NCBI RefSeq assembly: GCF_015355765.1
Contig: NZ_JACWNA010000007.1
Location: forward strand, 1 to 64,000
Direction: 5' to 3'
DNA: 64,000 nt
DNA from: Actinomyces haliotis
GTDB taxonomy: Bacteria; Actinomycetota; Actinomycetes; Actinomycetales; Actinomycetaceae
The first letter of the stretch is position 1. Each line of letters starts with the position of its first letter. This document shows positions 58,102 to 64,000 of this stretch, piece by piece. Under the pieces are notes generated by a model, which did no database searches, was not told the origin of the DNA, and saw only the letters and a list, made by a program, of their open reading frames with translations. The translations under genes and the position numbers were made by a program.

Positions 58102-58487
58102 GGCAGCGAGTCCGCGTCCGGGCCGGTAACGGGCCCGGCGCGCAGCGCGTCGAGGCCGCCCGGGTGGACGGCCATGAGTGAGACCGGGACGTCGCCGCCG
58201 TAGACGTGGGGGAAGCGCTCGGAGGCGGGGTCGCCCGGGTCGCCGGGTTCGGGGCGGACGGTGAGCCCGGCGTCCGCGAGCGCGTCGACGTCGAGCTCGG
58301 TGACGATGACGTCCGGCCTGTCGGAGTAGACGACGGAGTGGACGCGCAGCGCCTGGTCCGCGTCGAAGGAGGTGTGCATGAAACCCTGCTGGGCGATGGT
58401 GGTTCCCCGCGTGGAGGCGGTGTAGGTGCCGGTCGCGCGAGCGGCCTCCCAGTCCTCGGGCAGAGCCAGGTGCAGGATCGTCGTCAT
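58098..58487 (-). CDS. DUF952 family protein
   Basis: A 129-residue protein of the DUF952 family (glutathione-S-transferase-like fold in relatives, function unknown). ILHLALPEDWEAARATGTYTASTRG, GFMHTSFDADQALRV and FPHVYGGDVPVSLMAV are the conserved segments. ATG at 58487 with weak AGG upstream. First gene of the pair with the NUDIX hydrolase; divergent from the metalloprotease gene. Confidence 0.86.
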   Translation of the reverse strand: MTTILHLALPEDWEAARATGTYTASTRGTTIAQQGFMHTSFDADQALRVHSVVYSDRPDVIVTELDVDALADAGLTVRPEPGDPGDPASERFPHVYGGDVPVSLMAVHPGGLDALRAGPVTGPDADSLP

Positions 58488-58516
58488 GCTCGGAGCCTGC
58501 TGTCCCCGTCTTGACC

Positions 58517-58531
58517 CTCACGCGACGTGAG
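58517..58531. promoter_or_regulatory. Palindromic operator candidate between DUF952 and the metalloprotease gene
   Basis: CTCACG-CGA-CGTGAG, perfect 6-bp arms with a 3-base centre, lies directly after TTGACC (58511-58516), a good -35 for the plus-strand gene. A bound protein would block that promoter and might also affect the divergent DUF952 gene. Confidence 0.5.
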
Positions 58532-58547
58532 CCCCGAGGCTGGCGCC

Positions 58548-59453
58548 ATGAGCAGCACGATCATCGACACCCGCACCATGACCGAGCGGATCCTCTCCGC
58601 CCCGCCCACCGACCGCCCCGGGCTCCTCGACCAGCTCTGGGCGCCCGTCGCCGGCATGTACGCCTTCATCCCGGGCGGACCCAGCTGGCCCGAGGTCCAC
58701 CGGCGCTCGAGCGGCTTCGACCCCGACGGCGACCCCGCGGCCCTGCGCGCCGGGCTCACTGCCCTGGCCGACGCCGACGCCTGGAACCGGGTGGGGCACG
58801 CCGCCGACGAGGCGCTGGTGCGCCTGCGAGAGGCGGCACCCGGTGTGAGCGCGCCCGACCCGACGGTCCTCCTCATCCTCGGCGATCCCGAGGACGAGCA
58901 CTTCATGGACGAGGTCCAGGGGCTGTCGGCCTTCGGCGGCATGAGCGGCTACGTCACGATCACGCTCTGGCCCACCGCGACGGTCCTGGACCGTCTCGAG
59001 GCGATCGTCGCCCACGAGCTCCACCACAACGTGCGCTACTCCCCCGGCGGCGTCGTCTGGGACCCGCGAAGCGTGACGGTGGGCGAGCAGGTCGTGGCCG
59101 AGGGGCTCGCCGACCTCTTCGCCGTCGAGCGCTACGGCGAGCGCGGCCGGACGCACTTCGTGGACCCGGCGCTGCTCGAGGACGACGCGGTGCTCGCGCG
59201 GGTCGTGAGCGGCCTGTCCGAGTCGGACCCCATGCGCTTCCCAGCGTGGGTCCTCGGCGACGCGACGGCACGGGCCGTCGGGGTCGAGCCGGCCGGTGTC
59301 CCGACGGGTGCCGGGTACGCCGTCGGTGCGCGGATCGCCGCCGCCTACCTGGCGTCGACCGGGCTCACGGCCGCCGAGGCCGTCGCGGCGCCGTCCCACG
59401 AGGTCATCGCCACCGGCCTGTCCGCCCTGGGCGTGGAGCCGCCCCGGCCCTGA
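58548..59453 (+). CDS. DUF2268-type zinc metalloprotease
   Basis: A 301-residue predicted zinc protease. The HExxH motif is HELHH (His156, Glu157, His160), followed by GEQVVAEGLADLFAVERYG, whose Glu could be the third ligand in gluzincin style. The N-terminus has DTRTMTERILSAPPTDRPGLLDQLWAP; no signal peptide, so probably cytosolic. Members of this family are poorly characterised. ATG at 58548; no clear Shine-Dalgarno. It diverges from the DUF952 gene with only 60 bases between, where an inverted repeat is seen. Confidence 0.83.
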   Translation: MSSTIIDTRTMTERILSAPPTDRPGLLDQLWAPVAGMYAFIPGGPSWPEVHRRSSGFDPDGDPAALRAGLTALADADAWNRVGHAADEALVRLREAAPGVSAPDPTVLLILGDPEDEHFMDEVQGLSAFGGMSGYVTITLWPTATVLDRLEAIVAHELHHNVRYSPGGVVWDPRSVTVGEQVVAEGLADLFAVERYGERGRTHFVDPALLEDDAVLARVVSGLSESDPMRFPAWVLGDATARAVGVEPAGVPTGAGYAVGARIAAAYLASTGLTAAEAVAAPSHEVIATGLSALGVEPPRP

Positions 59454-59526
59454 CGCGGCGTGACGGGCGCGGCCGGACCGCCGCGGCCCGACCACCGCGG
59501 CCTGACGCCCTCGGTCACACGCTCGG

Positions 59527-59997
59527 TCACACCTTGAGCTCGTCGTGCCCGACCTCACCGGCCTCCGCGACGCGCTGGAGGAGATCGCACAGGGTGACGT
59601 ACTCGGTCTCGCTCAGCGCACCGAAGTACCGCTCGCGGTCCGGGGCGAGGTCGGCCTCCAGGGCGGAGAGCAGGCGGCCGCCCGCGGCCGTGCGGATCAG
59701 GAGCTTGGCGCGCGCGTCCCCGGGGTCGCGGCTCGCCGCGAGCAGCCCCTTCTCCACGAGCCCAGCGACGACGGCGCCGGTGTTGCGCGGGTCGATCCCC
59801 GCGGCCGAGGCGAGCTCGCGCTGCCTGGCGCCGTCCTCTGTCGGTGCCGCGATGAGGAGGAGGTACTCGTTCTGAGTGAGGCCGTGGCGCCGCAGGAGTG
59901 TGGTCCAGTCGCCCTGGATCCGCGTGCCGAGGACCCCGAGGAGGTAGGAGGCCCCGCGCCGGACGTCGTCGGGGGTGCGCCCCGTCGTGATAGACAT
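59527..59997 (-). CDS. MarR-family transcriptional regulator
   Basis: A 156-residue winged-helix regulator. QNEYLLLIAAPTEDGARQRELASAAGIDPRNTGAVVAGLVEKGLLAASRDPGDARAKLLIRT contains the recognition helix and wing. The ATG at 59997 is the only start that keeps the family N-terminus. It diverges from the hydrolase gene with just 5 bases between the start codons, and both starts lie in a perfect inverted repeat. TAGACA ends 6 bases before its own start, so the mRNA would be leaderless. Expected to repress both genes and respond to a small molecule. Confidence 0.88.
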   Translation of the reverse strand: MSITTGRTPDDVRRGASYLLGVLGTRIQGDWTTLLRRHGLTQNEYLLLIAAPTEDGARQRELASAAGIDPRNTGAVVAGLVEKGLLAASRDPGDARAKLLIRTAAGGRLLSALEADLAPDRERYFGALSETEYVTLCDLLQRVAEAGEVGHDELKV

Positions 59998-60013
59998 ACC
60001 TCATGTCTATCAC
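59987..60013. promoter_or_regulatory. 27-bp palindrome covering both start codons of marR and hydrolase genes
   Basis: Arms GTGATAGACAT and ATGTCTATCAC (11 bp, perfect) flank ACCTC. Each arm holds one gene's first codons (Met-Ser-Ile-Thr on both sides). On each strand TAGACA stands 6 bases before the start codon, so each promoter's -10 box overlaps the other gene's start. The size and symmetry fit a MarR dimer site. Confidence 0.75.
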
Positions 60014-60857
60014 TATCGAGGCCACCGCCATCGAGCTCGCCGCCGGCAGCCTTCACGTCCTGCGCTCCGGGCCCCGCGACGCTCCCGCCATCGTCCTCCT
60101 CCACGGGTGGCCGCAGAGCGCTCGGGCCTGGACGGGGCTCATGGAGGCCGCAGGAGACGACGTCCAGCTCATCGCGCCCGACCTGCCCGGGATCGGAGGG
60201 TCCCGCGTCGAGCGGCCGTGCGCGACGACCGGTGCCGTCGCGGACGTCGTCGGCGACCTCGTCACCGCACTGGGGCTCGAGCAGCCCGTCGTCGTGGGCC
60301 ACGACGTCGGAGGCATGGTCGCCTACTCCTGCCTGCGGCACGTCCCCGGACTCCGCGCCGTCGCGATCCTCGGCACCGTCGTCCCCGGCGTCGCGCCCTG
60401 GCACGAGGTCCTCGCCAACCCGTGGCTCTGGCACTTCGCCTTCCACACCATCCCGGGCCTTCCCGAGCAGCTCGCCTCAGGGCGTGAGGAGGTCTACTTC
60501 GACTACTTCTACGAGGCGATCGCCCACCACCCCGAGCGGATCGGCCGCGAGCGCAGACGGGCTCACGCCGACGCCTACCGCGCACCCGGAGCACTGACCG
60601 CGGGCTTCGACCTCTACCGGGCTCTGTGGGACGACGCGAGAGTCAATGAGGAGGAGCGCTCTGCCGTGAGCACGCCCGTGCTCTACGCGCGCGGTGAGCA
60701 CGAGGGCGGCAGCATCGGGGCCTACGCGGATGGGCTCCGGGAGGCGGGCCTGACGAACGTGAGGACCGCCGTCGTCCCCGACTCCGGGCACTTCACGCCC
60801 GAGGAGAGCCCGGTCGGGCTGTGGGAGGTCCTGCGGACAGGCCTGCCGGCCGCCTGA
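60003..60857 (+). CDS. Alpha/beta hydrolase, epoxide hydrolase/dehalogenase-like
   Basis: A 284-residue hydrolase. The oxyanion motif is LLHGWPQSARAW (HGxP) and the nucleophile is Asp101 in VGHDVGG, so an Asp nucleophile rather than Ser, as in epoxide hydrolases and haloalkane/haloacetate dehalogenases. The catalytic His is in DSGHFTPEESP. A cap domain lies between residues 130 and 200 (NPWLWHFAFHTIPGLPEQL, YFDYFYEAIAHHPERI). ATG at 60003, no Shine-Dalgarno. It is divergent from the MarR gene and probably under its control. Substrate unknown; a detoxification role is inferred. Confidence 0.86.
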   Translation: MSITIEATAIELAAGSLHVLRSGPRDAPAIVLLHGWPQSARAWTGLMEAAGDDVQLIAPDLPGIGGSRVERPCATTGAVADVVGDLVTALGLEQPVVVGHDVGGMVAYSCLRHVPGLRAVAILGTVVPGVAPWHEVLANPWLWHFAFHTIPGLPEQLASGREEVYFDYFYEAIAHHPERIGRERRRAHADAYRAPGALTAGFDLYRALWDDARVNEEERSAVSTPVLYARGEHEGGSIGAYADGLREAGLTNVRTAVVPDSGHFTPEESPVGLWEVLRTGLPAA

Positions 60858-60934
60858 GGCTCCTGCCGAGGGCCCAGGGAAGCCGGCCAACGGCGTCCGC
60901 TCCGAGGTCCACGGGCGGCCTGCTCCCCGCGCCC

Positions 60935-61582
60935 TCAGACCTCCCGGCTGAGCACGCCGCCGCCGGGCGCGAAGCCGACCCTGGCGAAGTACCCGGGGTC
61001 CGCGACGGTGGCCGGGTCGACGACGAGCCGCCGCGCGCCGGTGGCCGCGAGCGCGGGGTGGGCGTAGAGGACCCGACCGGGCTTGAGGTCGCGGAAGCGG
61101 TCGGTCACCCAGTCGACGAGCACGCGGGCGGTCCCCGGGGCGCCCGCGGCGACGTCGTCGGCGGTCTCCATCGCGAAGAGGCCGACGACCTCGTCGTCGC
61201 ACAGGGTCAGGAAGCAGGTGAGCCCGCCGCTGCGGCCGAGCCGGCCGAGGGCTCCCGGGTACGCCTGCTCGATCCCCGCGCGGTGACGCTCGACGAAGCC
61301 GGCGACGACGGCGTCGTCGGGGCGCGCCGGGCACACGCTGTAGCGCCGCTCCCCCGCCCGGCGCAGGCGCAGGCGCAGGAGCCAGTACAGGTCGATGATC
61401 GTGATCGCCGCGTTCATCGCCGCGTAGGGCCAGATGCCGAAGACGGCGTTGTAGACGGTGGCGATGAGGCTGCCGGCGAGGTTGAGCCGCCGGAAGCGCC
61501 GCACGCTCGGCACGACGAGCGAGAGGACGACGAGCGCCGAGCCCGTCCACCCGATGATCTCCCACCACGGGATGCCTGCCAC
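60935..61582 (-). CDS. YgjV-like membrane protein with C-terminal domain
   Basis: A 215-residue protein. The first 90 residues hold three hydrophobic helices like YgjV (MAGIPWWEIIGWTGSALVVL, LNLAGSLIATVYNAVFGIWP, YAAMNAAITIIDLYWLLRL). The rest (YSVCPARPDDAVVAGFVERH to LVVDPATVADPGYFARVGF) is a soluble domain that vaguely resembles an acetyltransferase fold, but I am not sure. GTG at 61582, GGAGGAG 6 nt upstream. No functional link to neighbours. Confidence 0.65.
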   Translation of the reverse strand: MAGIPWWEIIGWTGSALVVLSLVVPSVRRFRRLNLAGSLIATVYNAVFGIWPYAAMNAAITIIDLYWLLRLRLRRAGERRYSVCPARPDDAVVAGFVERHRAGIEQAYPGALGRLGRSGGLTCFLTLCDDEVVGLFAMETADDVAAGAPGTARVLVDWVTDRFRDLKPGRVLYAHPALAATGARRLVVDPATVADPGYFARVGFAPGGGVLSREV

Positions 61583-61689
61583 GGCGGTCTCCTCCGCTGG
61601 TCCCTGGGCCGGTCGACGACGTCGCCGGCCACCGGAGCGCCCTCGTCCCGGTGGCCGGTGAGCCTATCGGGCGCACGCCCCCGATGCCC

Positions 61690-62502
61690 TCAGCGCCGCT
61701 CGCGGCTCCTCGCCACCAGGACGAGCAGCCCCCAGAAGACGATCCCGGACAGGGCGGTGCCGCGCAGCACCTCGGCGACGGCGCCCCAGCCGAGCGCCCC
61801 GGCGGTCGCCAGCGCCGAGGTCCCCAGGCTCAGGGCGCGGGTGACGAGGGCGGTGGGCCACACGGTCACGAGCGGGCCGCCCGCGTAGGACAGGCCGAGC
61901 CCGACCATCGTGCCCAGCAGCCCGAGGGCGACCGGCGCGCCGAAGGAGGCGAGGACCATCGCGAGGAGGGACTGGAGCGCGATGAGCGGCAGCGCGGCGA
62001 GGACGCCGAGGGCGCCGTCGACGAGCACCGCGGCGGGCATGGCGCCGTCGAGGTGCAGGACGAGCGCTCCGCTCGCCCAGGCGAGCGCCGTGAGCACCAG
62101 CTGCATGACGGCGACGGGCAGGACGCTCACGAGGGTCTTGACGACGGCGACGCGGACGGCGCCGGCGGGCGTCGTGCGCATCGCGTTCCACGAGCTCCCG
62201 CGGTGCTCGGGCCGCCACACGGCGGCGCAGACGAGGGCGACCCCGATGGAGTAGAAGAACAGGCCGTAGAAGACGGTCACCTGCCCCATGAAGGCCTCCC
62301 ATCCGCTGGTGAGGACGCCCTGGTTGCCGCGGTAGTTGACCGTCCCCGTGACGACGGCGAGCAGGGGCAGCAGGACCGCGAAGGCCCAGACCATCGAGCG
62401 CCGCAGCTTGATCGTCTCCGCGGCGAGGAGCGCGAGCAGGGAGGCGGGGCGCTGAGCAGGCTGCTCGGTAGAGTGCTGGACGGTGGAGGACACGGGGATC
62501 AC
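61690..62502 (-). CDS. ABC-2 permease, lantibiotic-immunity type, subunit 2
   Basis: A 270-residue permease with six hydrophobic helices. LLALLAAETIKLRRSMVWAFAVLLPLLAV at the N-terminus and GWEAFMGQVTVFYGLFFYSIGVAL are like MutE/EpiE-group permeases, which export lantibiotics or related peptides for self-protection. GTG at 62502 overlaps the upstream permease stop by 4 bases. Last gene of the three-gene cluster in this window. No lantibiotic precursor is seen nearby. Confidence 0.82.
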   Translation of the reverse strand: MIPVSSTVQHSTEQPAQRPASLLALLAAETIKLRRSMVWAFAVLLPLLAVVTGTVNYRGNQGVLTSGWEAFMGQVTVFYGLFFYSIGVALVCAAVWRPEHRGSSWNAMRTTPAGAVRVAVVKTLVSVLPVAVMQLVLTALAWASGALVLHLDGAMPAAVLVDGALGVLAALPLIALQSLLAMVLASFGAPVALGLLGTMVGLGLSYAGGPLVTVWPTALVTRALSLGTSALATAGALGWGAVAEVLRGTALSGIVFWGLLVLVARSRERR

Positions 62503-63326
62503 CTCTCGATCCGGTCAAGTCGGGCGGTGAGCGCGAGCAGGCCGGCTGTCGCGAGGACGAGGAAGCCGACGACCCAGCCCAACGGTGGGGTCGTGTAGGC
62601 GACGCTCGCGCCGTCGGGCCCGGCCTGGGCCGCAGGTGTCACGAGAGCCCAGTAGCCCCACGGGACGAGCCGGCACAGCCACGGCGGCATGAGCAGGCAG
62701 AACAGGGAGACGAAGGAGCCGAGGAAGCCGACGCCGACGGTGACGATCTGGTTCTCCACGCGGGCCGCGAGGAGCACGTGCCAGCCGCAGGAGACGACGT
62801 CGACGGCGAGGAGGGCCAGGACGTACCCGCCCCAGTGGGCGGCGCTGACGGGGGCGGTGGCGCCGAGCGCGCGGGAGGCGAGAAGGACGCCCCCGACCTG
62901 GAGGGCGACGACGGCCGCCAGCGGGGCGCTCAGGGCGAGGGTCTTGGCCCGGCACAGCCGGCCCGGCGTGAGCCCGGAGGCGGCGGCCATCGTCCAGCCG
63001 CCCCCTGTGTGCTCGACGTCGGTGAGGCGGCTGGCGAGGACGGCGGTGAGCAGCGGGGAGACGAGGGCGGCGGCCATCGAGGTCCCCAGGAGGAGCTGCG
63101 GCCACGGGTCGGCGGGGCCGGTGAGCGCGGCGCGGGCCGAGGTCCCGATCGGAACGGACAGGCCGAGGGCCACGAGCAGCAGCGCGGCGGCGATGAGCGG
63201 GATGCGCAGGCGGCGGGACTTGGCGAGCTCGAGGCCGACCGCCGTCGTGGCCGGCACGCCGCGGCCGCAGGCGGCGGTGACGACGGGCGCCGGTGCGCGC
63301 CCGGAGGCCGTGGAGGCGGTCGACAT
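62499..63326 (-). CDS. ABC-2 permease, lantibiotic-immunity type, subunit 1
   Basis: A 275-residue membrane protein with about six helices. Segments such as VGLELAKSRRLRIPLIAAALLLVALGL, LEHTGG-like DVEHTGGGWTMAAASGLTPGRLCRAKTLAL and WGGYVLALLAVDVVSCGWHVLLAARVENQIVTVGVGFLG match permeases paired with immunity ATPases. The ATG at 63326 shares one base with the ATPase stop (TGATG). Substrate not known. Confidence 0.82.
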   Translation of the reverse strand: MSTASTASGRAPAPVVTAACGRGVPATTAVGLELAKSRRLRIPLIAAALLLVALGLSVPIGTSARAALTGPADPWPQLLLGTSMAAALVSPLLTAVLASRLTDVEHTGGGWTMAAASGLTPGRLCRAKTLALSAPLAAVVALQVGGVLLASRALGATAPVSAAHWGGYVLALLAVDVVSCGWHVLLAARVENQIVTVGVGFLGSFVSLFCLLMPPWLCRLVPWGYWALVTPAAQAGPDGASVAYTTPPLGWVVGFLVLATAGLLALTARLDRIER

Positions 63327-64000
63327 CAGAGCACCCCCGCCCCGCCGGTGAGGTCCATGAAGACGTCCTCGAGGCTCTGGGCCTCGCGGCGCAGCTCGTG
63401 GACGGGGACCCCGGCGGCGACGAGCCGCCGGCACAGCTCGGCGACGGCGTCGGGCGTGAGGCCGGGCAGCCGCAGGCCGTCGGGGGTCCGTTCGGGGGCG
63501 GGCCCCGGCTGCGGCACGAGGCCGTCGAGCACCGCGGCGCCCACGCGCCCGGGCTCCGGGGTGACGAGCTCGACCGGCGGCAGCGATCGGGCCATGAGCT
63601 CGGTGCGACTGCCCTGGAAGACGAGGCGCCCGGCCGCGAGGATGCCCAGGACGGTGGCCATCCGGTCGATCTCGTCGAGGAGGTGGCTGGAGACCATGAC
63701 GGTGACGCCCTCGCCGGCGAGGCCGACGAGGAGGTGGCGCACCTCCTCGATGCCGGCGGGGTCGAGACCGTTGGTGGGCTCGTCGAGGATGAGGAGCTCG
63801 GGGTCGCGGGCCAGGGCGAGCGCGATGCCGAGGCGCTGCTTCATGCCGAGGGAGTACTCCCGTACGAGCCTGTCCTTGTGCTCGGTGAGGCGGACCAGCG
63901 CGAGCGCCCGGTCCACCTGCGCGTCGGCGAGCCCGAGCATCCGCTGCATGATCCGCATGTTCTCGGCCCCGGTGAGGTGGCCGTAGCCGGGCGGCTGCTC
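63326..64000 (-). CDS. ABC transporter ATP-binding protein, lantibiotic-immunity type (5' end outside window)
   Basis: At least 224 residues; the start and Walker A lie beyond position 64000. The visible part runs from EQPPGYGHLTGAENMRI (just after the Q-loop) to the stop at 63326. Signature YSLGMKQRLGIALALARDP, Walker B LLILDEPTNGLD and H-loop VMVSSHLLDE are intact. The C-terminal 90 residues (VELVTPEPGRVGAAVLDGL...SLEDVFMDLTGG) are the usual extension. It is first in the cluster with two permeases, overlapping the next gene by one base. Confidence 0.9.
   Translation of the reverse strand, partial: EQPPGYGHLTGAENMRIMQRMLGLADAQVDRALALVRLTEHKDRLVREYSLGMKQRLGIALALARDPELLILDEPTNGLDPAGIEEVRHLLVGLAGEGVTVMVSSHLLDEIDRMATVLGILAAGRLVFQGSRTELMARSLPPVELVTPEPGRVGAAVLDGLVPQPGPAPERTPDGLRLPGLTPDAVAELCRRLVAAGVPVHELRREAQSLEDVFMDLTGGAGVL

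Noticed and set aside
61651-62598. 315-residue plus-strand frame over the ABC permease
   Set aside because: His/Asp/Gly-rich repetitive translation typical of antisense frames; the minus strand has hydrophobic helices.

Overview
The window is a 64 kb stretch of a very GC-rich chromosome with dense, mostly single-domain housekeeping genes. Gene content (GlgX/TreY/TreZ, FemX-type and ATP-grasp peptidoglycan-bridge enzymes, DUF3000, HRDC ribonuclease D, DUF4191, GlnE with two glutamine synthetases, pyruvate formate-lyase) and the many genes with a TANNNT box 6-8 nt before the start codon point to a fermentative Actinobacterium. The Actinomycetaceae (Actinomyces-like) are the best guess. I see no phage, IS element, CRISPR array or rRNA operon.

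Layout. 1-4.0 kb: two nearly identical ATP-grasp ligases flank a FemX-type transferase, probably building the peptidoglycan cross-bridge. 4.0-4.2 kb: tRNA-Gly/tRNA-Val operon. 4.4-11.7 kb: glgX, treY, treZ (glycogen to trehalose). 11.8-15.0 kb: another FemX, then DUF3000 and ribonuclease D. 15.1-18.6 kb: pflB, grcA, pflA, where pyruvate formate-lyase is split and the glycyl-radical domain is a separate 81-residue protein. 19.2-25.5 kb: S9 peptidase, ClC transporter, small membrane protein, leucyl aminopeptidase. 25.8-33.6 kb: lipoate block (lpd, E2 with two lipoyl domains, a kinase-like membrane protein, lipB, lipA, DUF4191). 34-45.9 kb: nitrogen block (glnA; an amino-acid ABC transporter with twin binding proteins; glnE; glnA2), with a phosphatase gene and a dead methyltransferase inside it. 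46-54.4 kb: panB, a dead LysE exporter, phosphatase, map, a membrane protein, RNase P RNA, yaaA, a coiled-coil protein, a Nif3 protein and two tRNA loci, one of them abnormal. 54.5-61.6 kb: aminotransferase, DUF218, methyltransferase-TPR fusion, NUDIX, DUF952, metalloprotease, MarR regulator with an alpha/beta hydrolase, membrane protein. 61.7-64 kb: an ABC-2 exporter of the lantibiotic-immunity type, its ATPase cut by the window edge.

How it fits together. GlgX supplies debranched glucans to TreY/TreZ. LipB and LipA make the cofactor carried by the E2 lysines and reoxidised by Lpd. GlnE would control GlnA through the tyrosine of its LYELAPEE motif. PflA should activate the separate glycyl-radical subunit that completes PflB. 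The points most worth a second look are the split pyruvate formate-lyase, the 91-nt tRNA with two anticodon-like hairpins, the 27-bp palindrome holding both start codons of a divergent marR/hydrolase pair, the gene-converted ATP-grasp twins, and the matching palindromes in front of the twin binding-protein genes.
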